Shown here piece by piece: positions 13,385-26,268 of a DNA stretch of 64,000 nucleotides (positions within the stretch are counted from its first letter, which is position 1; each line of letters begins with the position of its first letter). The position numbers and the translations under genes are program-made. The notes under the pieces were generated by a model, which worked only from the letters and a program-made list of their open reading frames with translations, ran no database searches and had not been told where the DNA came from. The DNA is from Vibrio sp. AND4 (GTDB taxonomy: Bacteria; Pseudomonadota; Gammaproteobacteria; Enterobacterales; Vibrionaceae). The stretch lies in NCBI RefSeq assembly GCF_000171815.1, contig NZ_ABGR01000007.1:1-64000 (forward strand), written 5' to 3'.

Positions 13385-13562
13385 TGCGTCTGTCTTTGGG
13401 GAGTAGCTTACCCGGTGGAATGTCTGTTTCATCAGGTTCGTTCGTCAACATAATTGGTGCTAAATCACCATGGCGCTCGAGACTCATCAACCTGATGAGT
13501 TTAGCAAGACCTTAGACAAATCATCATGAACCGGGGCGGGGCGTGAGATTTGTCTTAGGTTA
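13385..13562 (+). ncRNA. yybP-ykoY (Mn2+) riboswitch upstream of mneA
   Basis: The conserved aptamer words are present in order: GGGGAGTAG (13398-13406), CGTCAACATA (13443-13452) and CGAGAC (13478-13483). A perfect 9-bp helix CATCAGGTT / AACCTGATG (13430-13438 / 13489-13497) joins them. These are the hallmarks of the Mn2+-sensing yybP-ykoY class. A 14-bp near-perfect stem follows (13509-13522 / 13547-13560) as a likely expression platform. Its loop contains GGGGCGGG (13533-13540), which could also pair with CCCGCCTC (13574-13581) just before the ribosome site of the next gene. High Mn would be expected to turn on export. Confidence 0.88.
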
Positions 13563-13593
13563 AATATAATAATCCCGCCTCAATGAGCATGTC

Positions 13594-14148
13594 GTGAGCG
13601 TTTTAGCTATTTCAATTACTACGGTAGCGCTAGCAGAAATTGGCGATAAGACCCAATTGCTATCTCTATTGCTTGCCAGTCGTTACCGCAAGCCTCTTCC
13701 TATCATTACTGCAATCCTTTTGGCGACGATTGCCAACCACGCTTTGGCAGCATGGTTGGGGGTGGTGGTGGCTGATTACTTGTCACCAGAGGTCCTAAAA
13801 TGGGTACTGGTGGTCAGTTTCGTTGCCATGGCAGCTTGGGTACTGATCCCCGATAAACTGGATGATGACGAGCAGATTTCCAACCGAGGTCCATTCATTG
13901 CCAGTTTTATTGCTTTTTTTGTTGCTGAGATTGGCGATAAGACTCAGATTGCCACTTCTATCTTGGGGGCGCAGTACGCCGATGCGTTGAGCTGGGTGAT
14001 CCTTGGCACAACAATGGGGATGCTGCTTGCCAATGTACCTGTGGTTGTTATTGGTAAATTATCCGCCAATAAATTACCTTTGGGTGCTATTCGTAAAGTC
14101 ACCGCTTTTTTGTTTATTGTCCTTGCAGTAGGCGCTGCATTGTTTTGA
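13594..14148 (+). CDS. mneA: Manganese exporter of the UPF0016/GDT1 family
   Basis: 184 residues, six predicted membrane helices in two homologous halves. Each half carries the family motif E-x-G-D-K-T: EIGDKTQLLSLLLASRY at E15-T20 and EIGDKTQIATSILGAQY at E112-T117. These acidic residues form the cation site. Family members, including Vibrio MneA, export Mn2+; the upstream Mn riboswitch supports this strongly. The start is GTG at 13594; an ATG just upstream hits a stop at once, so it is not used. The ribosome site is weak, which suits RNA control. The gene stands alone. Confidence 0.92.
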   Translation: MSVLAISITTVALAEIGDKTQLLSLLLASRYRKPLPIITAILLATIANHALAAWLGVVVADYLSPEVLKWVLVVSFVAMAAWVLIPDKLDDDEQISNRGPFIASFIAFFVAEIGDKTQIATSILGAQYADALSWVILGTTMGMLLANVPVVVIGKLSANKLPLGAIRKVTAFLFIVLAVGAALF

Positions 14149-14162
14149 TTTTATGCATATAA

Positions 14163-14182
14163 ATAGTGATAATTATCAATGA
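14163..14182. promoter_or_regulatory. Fur-box-like palindrome
   Basis: AGTGATAATTATCAATGA is built around the perfect palindrome TGATAATTATCA (14167-14178). It resembles Fur boxes (GATAATGATAATCATTATC). It lies 130 bp before the next small gene and just after mneA. Iron control is only suggested. Confidence 0.35.
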
Positions 14183-14307
14183 CTAGCAAAGCTATGCTCG
14201 AGCTCAGAATCTGACTAAAATTCATTCAATACCGTGACGGATGGCATATTAGTGTCATACTTGTCATGGTACTTTAACGGTGTGAATAATAGCGAGAGGG
14301 CAAGGTT

Positions 14308-14568
14308 ATGCTTACACGTTACACGGGGATGGCCCCAAAAAGTCAGAGTTATTTATTCACCTTTGGTCTGGCGCTTTGTTTACTTGCGATGGTGCTGACT
14401 GATATGTGGCTGCCGATTGTGGCAGGGACCTTTATTCTTACTGGTCTGACAGTCGAGTCTTGGATTCGGGTTGCTCATATTATTCCGATGCACGAAGAGA
14501 TGCGGGCAATGCGGAAACAATTGAATAAACTGCAATCAGAAGTGCGCACTTTAGAATACGATGAATAA
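14308..14568 (+). CDS. Small hypothetical membrane protein with C-terminal coiled coil
   Basis: I do not recognise this 86-residue protein. Residues about 15-33 and 37-55 form two hydrophobic helices (YLFTFGLALCLLAMVL and LPIVAGTFILTGLTV). They are followed by a charged helix (MHEEMRAMRKQLNKLQSEVRTLEYDE) that looks like a short coiled coil on the cytoplasmic side. The start ATG is preceded by CAAGG. Its nearest upstream signal is a Fur-like palindrome. It ends in a strong terminator shared with the convergent tusA gene. The layout suggests a membrane-anchored oligomeric helper protein; no function can be given. Confidence 0.75.
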   Translation: MLTRYTGMAPKSQSYLFTFGLALCLLAMVLTDMWLPIVAGTFILTGLTVESWIRVAHIIPMHEEMRAMRKQLNKLQSEVRTLEYDE

Positions 14569-14572
14569 ACAA

Positions 14573-14601
14573 ACGGCAGCCCAAAGGCTGCCGTTTTTGA
14601 T
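14573..14601. terminator. Bidirectional terminator between the 86-aa gene and tusA
   Basis: ACGGCAGCC AAAG GGCTGCCGT is a perfect stem with A-rich and T-rich flanks. It sits between convergent genes. Confidence 0.85.
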
Positions 14602-14611
14602 CGTGCCGAGG

Positions 14612-14860
14612 TTATTCCAAGCCTTTCTTGATCAGGTATTGATAGGGCTGTTGTTCCGTTTGTGCCGCAATCAATTGGTGATCCATAAATCGACAGAAAC
14701 TCGGGATATCTCTGGTCGTAGATGGGTCGTCTGCGGTCACTAGCAATATTTCACCCTCTTGCATGTTTCGAATTGTCTTCCTGACCATCATCACAGGCTC
14801 TGGGCAGCGTAATCCTTCCGCTTCTAATGTTGTGTTCGCCAGTTCAGGATTAAAACTCAT
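14612..14860 (-). CDS. tusA: Sulfurtransferase TusA
   Basis: 82 residues. Starting at [20 protein letters not shown], the catalytic cysteine is C19 in the motif [10 protein letters not shown], the same position as in E. coli TusA. The protein receives persulfide sulfur from IscS and passes it to TusBCD-TusE-MnmA for 2-thiolation of wobble uridine in tRNA-Lys/Glu/Gln. A longer reading frame extends upstream, but those 35 residues have no family match, so the ATG at 14860 is preferred. It is single-gene and convergent with the preceding small membrane gene. Confidence 0.95.
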   Translation of the reverse strand: MSFNPELANTTLEAEGLRCPEPVMMVRKTIRNMQEGEILLVTADDPSTTRDIPSFCRFMDHQLIAAQTEQQPYQYLIKKGLE

Positions 14861-14991
14861 AGTGTGATTCTCGTAACTAACTGAGCATTGAATTTTACTT
14901 TCGTTGAAAAAATATTCAATAACCACTTGGCAAAGTTGAATTTTTGATTTACCTTGTGTTAACAATTTGGCAACATTTCGGCGGAGGTACG

Positions 14992-15174
14992 ATGTTAACA
15001 GCGTTAGACAGACTAACCATTTATTCGGTTTTTTGTTTTATCTCGTTTTGTGCATTGGTCTTAAGGACGCCAAATGATACCTCATTGATGCCTGTTATCG
15101 GTATGATTGCAACAATTTTGGGTATTTGGATTGAGATGCGCAAGTGGTCAGATGTATCTGAGCATGAGCATTAA
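14992..15174 (+). CDS. Small hypothetical membrane protein (60 aa)
   Basis: The start ATG follows an excellent ribosome site (GGAGG, about 6 nt before). The 60 residues hold two hydrophobic stretches, about 8-24 ([17 protein letters not shown]) and 32-46 ([15 protein letters not shown]). A charged tail [13 protein letters not shown] follows. This predicts a small two-helix inner-membrane protein. It is divergent from tusA and ends about 90 bp before a terminator. I do not recognise the family; the strong ribosome site and membrane pattern make it likely to be real. Confidence 0.7.
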   Translation: MLTALDRLTIYSVFCFISFCALVLRTPNDTSLMPVIGMIATILGIWIEMRKWSDVSEHEH

Positions 15175-15264
15175 TGCTTTTCGAAGCAACCTGAATCCAT
15201 CGACTCACCAATCACCAAGTTTAACGATACTTCATTCCGACACTATCCCCCATTTTTCTTGGGC

Positions 15265-15292
15265 TTCCCCGCTGAAAGGCGGGATTTTTTTT
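15265..15292 (+). terminator. Terminator before the LysR gene
   Basis: CCCCGC TGAAA GGCGGG followed by ATTTTTTTT is a compact stem with a U-run. It probably ends the 60-aa gene transcript. Confidence 0.8.
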
Positions 15293-15344
15293 GCCTGAAG
15301 AGTACAATTTATCTAAATCCCCTAAATTTGATAAGCGACAAACT

Positions 15345-16286
15345 GTGGAATTAGAAGATATCTATCGTCGAGACCTGAATTTGTTGGTTGCATTACGAGT
15401 GTTGATCGAAGAGAGCAGCGTAAGTAAAGCGGCAACACGTCTCAGTTTGAGCCAATCGGCAATGAGTCGAGTATTGGGGCGTCTGCGTGATCTGCTCGGC
15501 GACCCATTGTTCACACGCCAAGGGCAACGCTTGATTCCAACGCAAAAGGCGTTAGAAATCGATCGATCTCTGGGTGAGCCGCTGGAATCGCTGCGCCAAC
15601 TGCTTTCTCCCCGAGAATTTGACCCGCGCAGTTGTGAGCAAACTTTCAATATCGCCACCACTGACTACGCTATGCAAACTATTTTGCCTTTCGCTTTGCC
15701 GCGTATCTATCAAGAAGCGCCGAATGTGTCATTGAACTTCTTACCGCTGCAACACGATCGCTTATCTGACCAATTGACTTATGAGGGTGCGGACTTAGCG
15801 ATTTGTCGCCCTACAGGACCGATTGAACCATTACGCAGTGAAGTGTTAGGGCGAGTTGGGGTGCTGTGTTTGCTCTCCAAGCAACATCCATTAGTCGATA
15901 AAGAAATGAGCTTGGAGGATTACCTTTGCTATCCACATGCAATGATTGCTATTAGTGATGGAGTGAAGGCGTTGATTGAACAAGTGTTAATGGAAAAGCC
16001 AAAGCGTAAGATGGTGCTCCGTGCTTATCATTTAGAAGCGGCACTGGCGATCGTTGATACACTACCAATCATTATTACTGTTCCTGCTGACTTGGCGTAT
16101 TTGGTCGCTGAACGCTACGACCTAGTGATTAAGCCATTACCCTTCCATTTTACTCCGCTTGAATATTCGATGATTTGGCATGCGCGCTGTGAGCATTCTC
16201 CTGCTCAAGAGTGGCTACGTGCGGTGGTTCGAGAAGAGTGTAGTCGTCTGATTGCTAAACGAATTGAAGACATGAAACTGGATTAA
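15345..16286 (+). CDS. LysR-family transcriptional regulator
   Basis: About 313 residues from the GTG at 15345. The winged HTH covers about 10-70: RDLNLLVALRVLIEESSVSKAATRLSLSQSAMSRVLGRLR. It resembles the NodD/NahR-like branch (DPLFTRQGQRLIPTQKA). The effector-binding domain follows (about 90-300, FNIATTDYAMQTILPFALPRIYQ...). A TTG start at 15291 is also possible, but it lies inside the U-run of the preceding terminator. With the GTG, a promoter-like TTGCCT-N17-TAAATC (15291-15319) fits just upstream. The target is unknown; its neighbour on the far side is an AcuI-type reductase in convergent orientation. Confidence 0.85.
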   Translation: MELEDIYRRDLNLLVALRVLIEESSVSKAATRLSLSQSAMSRVLGRLRDLLGDPLFTRQGQRLIPTQKALEIDRSLGEPLESLRQLLSPREFDPRSCEQTFNIATTDYAMQTILPFALPRIYQEAPNVSLNFLPLQHDRLSDQLTYEGADLAICRPTGPIEPLRSEVLGRVGVLCLLSKQHPLVDKEMSLEDYLCYPHAMIAISDGVKALIEQVLMEKPKRKMVLRAYHLEAALAIVDTLPIIITVPADLAYLVAERYDLVIKPLPFHFTPLEYSMIWHARCEHSPAQEWLRAVVREECSRLIAKRIEDMKLD

Positions 16287-16312
16287 CGTGATTTTCGACA
16301 GCGGCAATAGCA

Positions 16313-16341
16313 AAAAGCCGGGCAATCACCCGGCTTCGTTT
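16313..16341. terminator. Bidirectional terminator between LysR gene and acuI
   Basis: AAAAGCCGGG CAAT CACCCGGCTTCGTTT: a GC-rich stem with A and T flanks between convergent genes. Confidence 0.85.
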
Positions 16342-16364
16342 ATTCCATCAAGGATACTTGTTTT

Positions 16365-17345
16365 CTAGAGCTTGATGACTACGCGACCCGTTACTTGGCC
16401 GTTGGTGATGTCTTCAGCGTATTTTGGTGCTTCAGCCAGCTCGACTTCAGTACATGCTTGCTCAAAGTAGCTATCTGGTAGCAGTTCAACCAACTTTTCC
16501 CATGCAGCTGTACGTTTCTCAAATGGGCATGAAACAGAGTCAACACCTTGTAGACGAACGTTACGAAGGATGAACGGCATCACTGTTGTTGGTAGATCGA
16601 AGCCGCCAGCAAGGCCACAAGCCGCTACTGCACTGTTGTAATCCATTTGCGCCAATACTTTTGCGAGTACTTTGCTGCCTACTGTGTCAACGGCACCTGC
16701 CCATACTTGCTTTTCAAGTGGACGAGTGGGCTCTTCAAATTCAACACGGTCGATGATACGGCTAGCCCCCAGTTTTTCTAGTAGTGGGCCATTTTTCTCT
16801 ACACGACCTGTCACCGCCGCGACTTTATAGCCAAGCTGCGCTAGGAGTGTTACCGCTACTGAGCCTACGCCACCACTTGCACCCGTGACTAGAATCTCAC
16901 CATTCTCTGGCTTGATGCCAGCATCAAGTAGTGCCTGAACACACAGCATGCCAGTGAAACCAGCAGTACCAACCATCATGGCTTTCTTGCTGTCCAAACC
17001 TTTTGGTAATGGCACTAGCCAATCTGCTTTTAGACGAGCACGTTGAGACATACCACCCCAGTGGTTTTCACCTACGCCCCAGCCAGTAAGGACGACTTTG
17101 TCGCCTGCTTGGTAGCGGTCGTCTTCAGAGCTAACAACTGTACCTGCTAGATCAATACCTGGCACCATTGGGAAGTTACGGATGATTTTACCCTTACCTG
17201 TAATCGCAAGTCCGTCTTTGTAGTTCAACGATGAGTAATCAACGTCAATTAGAACGTCGCCTTCAGGCAGTTGTGTTTCATCGATTTGCTCGATGTTAGC
17301 GATAGTACGTTTGTCTTCTTGATTTAGAACTAGAGCATTAAACAT
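16365..17345 (-). CDS. acuI: Acrylyl-CoA reductase-like zinc-free MDR oxidoreductase (AcuI/YhdH)
   Basis: 326 residues from MFNALVLNQEDKRTIANIEQ, with GGAGAA before the ATG. An upstream in-frame extension of 16 codons is not family-like. It is a medium-chain reductase: the GroES-like N-terminal half has DYSSLNYKDGLAITGKGKI, and the NADPH-binding Rossmann motif is VTGASGGVGSVAV (about 150-162). The YhdH/AcuI subfamily reduces acryloyl-CoA to propionyl-CoA, which detoxifies acrylate and is relevant to DMSP breakdown in marine bacteria. Transcribed alone, convergent with the LysR gene. The exact substrate in this organism is inferred. Confidence 0.88.
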   Translation of the reverse strand: MFNALVLNQEDKRTIANIEQIDETQLPEGDVLIDVDYSSLNYKDGLAITGKGKIIRNFPMVPGIDLAGTVVSSEDDRYQAGDKVVLTGWGVGENHWGGMSQRARLKADWLVPLPKGLDSKKAMMVGTAGFTGMLCVQALLDAGIKPENGEILVTGASGGVGSVAVTLLAQLGYKVAAVTGRVEKNGPLLEKLGASRIIDRVEFEEPTRPLEKQVWAGAVDTVGSKVLAKVLAQMDYNSAVAACGLAGGFDLPTTVMPFILRNVRLQGVDSVSCPFEKRTAAWEKLVELLPDSYFEQACTEVELAEAPKYAEDITNGQVTGRVVIKL

Positions 17346-17608
17346 AAGGTTCTCCGAATGTGCGGTAACGTGACTCTGGGTCACATGCAGCAAGATATCA
17401 ACTGCTGCTAAGTGTATGTCTTCTTAGTCTATGAATAAAATGAAACTTGAGCATCAAATATATGCTTTATATGCATGTAAGCAATGCTTACTACAAAAAG
17501 GGCGACATAAAATGTCGCCCTTAAGTGTAAGTTTAAAATTGTTTATTATTGGTGTCCTTGAACGTGATTGTTGGATTGATCACGATAACTCGACATGATT
17601 CAAACCAT

Positions 17609-21000
<3,392 letters not shown>

Positions 21001-21111
21001 TGTCTATCTCCATGACATACAATCTTGGATTGTCTGTATATCGCTTTGATGCGGGCTGAATGTAGTTGTAGGGCAGCAAATCGATATAGAGGAAAGTCGT
21101 CTTATTTGTCG

Positions 21112-21128
21112 TTCTGGTTTGACCAGTG
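21112..21128. promoter_or_regulatory. FadR-type operator upstream of fadB
   Basis: TTCTGGTTTGACCAGTG contains the palindrome CTGGT-TTG-ACCAG (21114-21126), close to the FadR consensus (TCTGGTNNGACCAGA). It lies between divergent fadB and yigZ. FadR repression relieved by long-chain acyl-CoA is the known logic for fad operons. Confidence 0.75.
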
Positions 21129-21270
21129 GAGTCAGTTTGGACCCGAGAATGGTGAATTTCAATACATTTTTTAAACAAGTGTTTAACATTGTGCGCTGAT
21201 GCAGATCTTATGCGACTCGCCATTCCGTCTCGTGCTAGACTTTGAACAAAGAAATAAGTGATCAAACTCT

Positions 21271-21924
21271 ATGAATGACCAGCCTTATCTGATTCCTGCC
21301 CAGTCAGCTCAATTTGAAGAAGAGATCAAAAAGAGTGTCTTTATTACGCATTTAGCCCATACACCCAGTATCGATGCGGCAAAGGCATTCGTTGAACAGG
21401 TCAAGGCCAAACATCCTGCTGCACGGCATAACTGCTGGGGGTTTGTTGCTGGCCGACCAGAAGACTCGATGAAGTGGGGTTTTAGTGATGATGGCGAACC
21501 ATCAGGGACGGCAGGTAAACCTATTCTCGCACAGTTGTCTGGCTCTGGTGTGGGAGAGCTCACGGCAGTGGTCACTCGTTACTCTGGCGGCATCAAGCTC
21601 GGTACTGGTGGATTGGTCAAAGCATATGGTGGTGGTGTGCAACAAGCGCTCAAGTTGCTTCAAACAATTGAGAAAAAAATAACCACAAAACTCCGACTGG
21701 AGTTAGACTATGGGTTTATGCCAATCGCACAGTCACTCATGCCCCAGTTCGGAGCGGTAGAGGTGAAGGCTGAATACAGCGATCAGGTGGTATTAGTGGT
21801 GGAAATTGAGCTACGTGAATTGAGCGCATTTACCCAAGCTATCATCAACAAAAGTGGTGCAAAGGCAGTTGTCATCCCACTAGGCGGTAACAATGAAAAA
21901 TACAAAGCCACAGGGGCAGCTTAG
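21271..21924 (+). CDS. yigZ: IMPACT/YigZ family protein
   Basis: 217 residues. The UPF0029 N-terminal domain (about 15-130) shows KKSVFITHLAHTPS, AARHNCWGFVAG, WGFSDDGEPSGTAGKPIL and YSGGIKLGTGGLVKAYGGGV, the last being the family signature. A C-terminal ferredoxin-like domain follows (about 140-205). The biochemical role is not settled; eukaryotic IMPACT regulates GCN2. It is the first gene of yigZ-trkH-hemG, with 15 bp to trkH. The same order is found in E. coli. Confidence 0.93.
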   Translation: MNDQPYLIPAQSAQFEEEIKKSVFITHLAHTPSIDAAKAFVEQVKAKHPAARHNCWGFVAGRPEDSMKWGFSDDGEPSGTAGKPILAQLSGSGVGELTAVVTRYSGGIKLGTGGLVKAYGGGVQQALKLLQTIEKKITTKLRLELDYGFMPIAQSLMPQFGAVEVKAEYSDQVVLVVEIELRELSAFTQAIINKSGAKAVVIPLGGNNEKYKATGAA

Positions 21925-21939
21925 CTAGTCAATCAATCC

Positions 21940-23397
21940 ATGCAATTTCGTTCAATTATTCGAATCGTCGGGCTATTGCTCGCACTTTTTAGTGTCACTA
22001 TGCTTGCGCCTGCTCTGGTCGCGCTTATCTATAGAGATGGAGCGGGTGTATCTTTTGTCACGACTTTCTTCGTACTTCTTATGTGTGGTGGGATATGTTG
22101 GTTCCCAAATCGCAGGTACAAGCACGAGCTAAAAGCGCGTGATGGTTTCCTCATTGTTGTTCTTTTTTGGACCGTACTTGGCAGTGCTGGCTCAATCCCT
22201 TTTTTGCTCTCAGATAACCCCAATGTGTCAGTAACGAATGCATTTTTTGAGTCCTTTTCTGCGTTAACCACAACGGGGGCGACGGTGATCGTTGGACTCG
22301 ATGAGTTACCAAAAGCGATTTTATTCTATCGTCAGCTGCTACAGTGGTTTGGTGGTATGGGTATCATCGTATTGGCGGTTGCCATTCTTCCTGTCCTTGG
22401 TATCGGTGGCATGCAGTTGTATCGAGCTGAAATACCGGGTCCGGTAAAAGATACCAAGATGACTCCGCGTATTGCGGAAACAGCAAAGGCTTTGTGGTAC
22501 ATCTATTTAAGTTTAACCATTGCATGTGCCTTGGCATTTTGGTTAGCGGGCATGACGCCTTTCGATGCTATCAGTCACAGCTTCTCAACCATTGCGATTG
22601 GTGGCTTCTCTACCCACGATGCCAGCATGGGTTATTTTGATAACTATGCCATCAATATGATTACTGTCGTCTTCTTACTGATTTCGGCATGTAACTATAC
22701 TCTGCACTTTGCGGCGTTTGCGTCTGGTGGTGTGCACCCAAAATACTACTGGAAAGACCCTGAGTTCCGTGCGTTTATCTTGATACAATTTATCCTGTTT
22801 TTAGTGTGCTTCTTATTACTCTTGAATCATCATTCGTATGAGTCACTATATGACGCCTTTGATCAAGCACTATTCCAGACGGTATCCATATCTACTACGG
22901 CTGGTTTCACAACCACAGGTTTTGCCGATTGGCCATTGTTCTTACCAGTGTTGTTATTGTTCTCCTCTTTTATCGGCGGCTGTGCTGGTTCGACGGGTGG
23001 GGGCATGAAGGTGATCCGTATTTTGTTATTGACCTTACAAGGAGCGCGTGAGCTGAAGCGTTTGGTTCACCCTAGAGCGGTTTACACCATCAAAGTGGGG
23101 GGCAGCGCACTACCGCAACGTGTTGTTGACGCAGTTTGGGGGTTCTTCTCTGCTTATGCATTGGTTTTTGTGATTTGCATGTTGTGCTTAATTGCGACCG
23201 GGATGGATGAACTCAGTGCGTTCTCGGCGGTGGCTGCAACGCTGAACAATCTTGGCCCCGGCTTAGGTGAAGTTGCGCTTCACTTTGGTGATGTGAATGA
23301 CAAAGCAAAGTGGGTGTTGATTGTTTCTATGCTGTTTGGTCGTTTGGAAATCTTTACCTTACTTATACTACTTACGCCGACGTTTTGGCGCAGTTAA
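21940..23397 (+). CDS. trkH: Trk potassium uptake protein, membrane subunit
   Basis: 485 residues, 10 or more membrane helices arranged as four M-P-M units. The pore-loop filter regions are visible: TTTGATVI (about 108), TIAIGGFSTHD (about 219), STTAGFTTTGFADWP (about 321) and ATLNNLGPG (about 435). SSFIGGCAGSTGGGMKVIR is the conserved intramembrane-loop region. It forms the K+ channel of the Trk system gated by TrkA (elsewhere). It lies between yigZ and hemG, only 9 bp before hemG, so all three are probably co-transcribed. Confidence 0.97.
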   Translation: MQFRSIIRIVGLLLALFSVTMLAPALVALIYRDGAGVSFVTTFFVLLMCGGICWFPNRRYKHELKARDGFLIVVLFWTVLGSAGSIPFLLSDNPNVSVTNAFFESFSALTTTGATVIVGLDELPKAILFYRQLLQWFGGMGIIVLAVAILPVLGIGGMQLYRAEIPGPVKDTKMTPRIAETAKALWYIYLSLTIACALAFWLAGMTPFDAISHSFSTIAIGGFSTHDASMGYFDNYAINMITVVFLLISACNYTLHFAAFASGGVHPKYYWKDPEFRAFILIQFILFLVCFLLLLNHHSYESLYDAFDQALFQTVSISTTAGFTTTGFADWPLFLPVLLLFSSFIGGCAGSTGGGMKVIRILLLTLQGARELKRLVHPRAVYTIKVGGSALPQRVVDAVWGFFSAYALVFVICMLCLIATGMDELSAFSAVAATLNNLGPGLGEVALHFGDVNDKAKWVLIVSMLFGRLEIFTLLILLTPTFWRS

Positions 23398-23406
23398 GGG
23401 GAAATC

Positions 23407-23934
23407 GTGGCAAAAGTATTATTTCTATATTCTTCCCGTGAAGGGCAGACGAAAAAAATTCTCCACTATATAGACGAGCAACTGACAGACTTCGATTGCG
23501 AAATGGTGGATTTGCACAATGCAGAGACGATTGATTTTAGCCAATTCGACAGAGTATTGATCGGAGCCTCTATTCGTTATGGTCATTTTAACAATAAGCT
23601 GTATCAGTTTATTGAGCGGAACCTAAACCAACTTGAGCAGAGTAAAGTGGCGTTTTTTTGCGTTAATCTGACCGCTCGAAAAGAAGAACAAGGAAAAGAC
23701 ACGCCTGAGGGTAGCGCTTACATTCGCAAGTTTCTGATTAAGTCACCTTGGAAACCAAGCCTAATTGGTGTGTTTGCTGGCGCACTTTATTACCCTCGTT
23801 ACAGTTGGTTCGACAAAACCATGATTAAGTTCATTATGTCGATGACAGGTGGTGAGACAGACACAACCAAAGAAGTGGAATACACCAATTGGCAAAAGGT
23901 GGCTCTTTTCGCAGATAAATTCAAAGAACTGTAG
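23407..23934 (+). CDS. hemG: Menaquinone-dependent protoporphyrinogen IX oxidase
   Basis: 175 residues with a GTG start. It is a flavodoxin-fold protein: the FMN phosphate loop YSSREGQTKKI (about 8-18) and GASIRYGHFNNKLYQF (about 56-71) are typical. The insertion with KSPWKPSLIGVFAGALYYPRYSWFDK is the HemG-specific long loop. It oxidises protoporphyrinogen IX to protoporphyrin IX at the membrane, passing electrons to quinones. It is the last gene before the rrn operon, as in E. coli. Confidence 0.96.
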   Translation: MAKVLFLYSSREGQTKKILHYIDEQLTDFDCEMVDLHNAETIDFSQFDRVLIGASIRYGHFNNKLYQFIERNLNQLEQSKVAFFCVNLTARKEEQGKDTPEGSAYIRKFLIKSPWKPSLIGVFAGALYYPRYSWFDKTMIKFIMSMTGGETDTTKEVEYTNWQKVALFADKFKEL

Positions 23935-24013
23935 AAATAACCTGCTCTTTTGGACGCTTTTGATGCAAGTTTATCCGAACGATAAAAAAATCAAAAAAAA
24001 CGCTAAAAAGCAC

Positions 24014-24041
24014 TTGCCAATGTGATCGCAATCTCTATAAT
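24014..24041 (+). promoter_or_regulatory. rrn P1 promoter
   Basis: TTGCCA (24014-24019), 16-bp spacer, TATAAT (24036-24041), then a GC-rich discriminator-like GCCACCTCGC. An A-rich stretch just upstream (AAAAAAATCAAAAAAAACGC, about 23984-24003) looks like an UP element. This is the typical growth-rate-controlled P1 layout. Confidence 0.8.
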
Positions 24042-24153
24042 GCCACCTCGCTGACACGGCAACGCTTCGAAGCTTAAGTTTCTAAAGCAAACCGCCAAAT
24101 TAGCGAGCCAATTAGCCAAGCGGAAACGCTAGAATAAAGTTTGAAAAAAGTGA

Positions 24154-24181
24154 TTGACACTAAACTTTAACTCGCTAAAAT
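24154..24181 (+). promoter_or_regulatory. rrn P2 promoter
   Basis: TTGACA (24154-24159), 16-bp spacer, TAAAAT (24176-24181). It is the second promoter, about 140 bp downstream of P1 and about 285 bp before 16S. Confidence 0.8.
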
Positions 24182-24214
24182 GGCCGTCCTGTTTGAGCAA
24201 AGCTCAACAGGAAA

Positions 24215-24228
24215 GCTCTTTAACAATA
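24215..24228 (+). promoter_or_regulatory. rrn leader boxA (antitermination)
   Basis: GCTCTTTAACAATA matches boxA, the NusB/NusE site that makes polymerase resistant to Rho in the 16S region. A second copy is in the 16S-23S spacer. Confidence 0.85.
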
Positions 24229-24464
24229 TAGACCTATCAATCTGTGTGGGCACTCGTTGATGATAATCCAATTAGAAGCTTAGGCTTCGAATTCGATTTC
24301 AATGAACTGAGTGACCAAACGAGTCGAAAGACTTGGCACAGTCAATTCATTATCGTTCTGTTCTTATTTATTTAAGAAGAGGGGGATAATAGCTTTAGAA
24401 TTACTTCTTACTTTCGAGTAAGGATGAGTTTTGAAGTCAGTATTCATTGAGTCACAAAAACTTT

Positions 24465-26017
<1,553 letters not shown>

Positions 26018-26151
26018 TACGAAATGGATAGTTTGCTTTTACTTTTAAAAAGTGAAGACAAATGAGTCACGATGAGTGTCCACACAGATTGATATGGTTT
26101 ATATTTCAGAGCAAAAATTGGTTCTGCATAAAGTGCTGAAACGATTTATGT

Positions 26152-26227
26152 GGGGCTATAGCTCAGCTGGGAGAGCGCTTCGCTGGCAGCGAAGAGGTCA
26201 TCGGTTCGATCCCGATTAGCTCCACCA
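26152..26227 (+). tRNA. tRNA-Ala (anticodon GGC)
   Basis: 76 nt with encoded CCA. The acceptor stem GGGGCTA/TAGCTCC pairs fully (one G-U). The anticodon loop CTGGCAG gives GGC, so it reads GCC/GCU Ala codons. It lies in the 16S-23S spacer. E. coli spacers carry Ala-TGC or Glu, so Ala-GGC here is a Vibrio-type arrangement. Confidence 0.95.
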
Positions 26228-26268
26228 CTAGCTATATTGTTTCCGCTTTTTGCAAAACATTCTACAGT

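Noticed and set aside
13308..13490. 60-codon minus-strand frame
   Set aside because: It overlaps the yybP-ykoY aptamer antisense; the conserved riboswitch words explain the sequence better.
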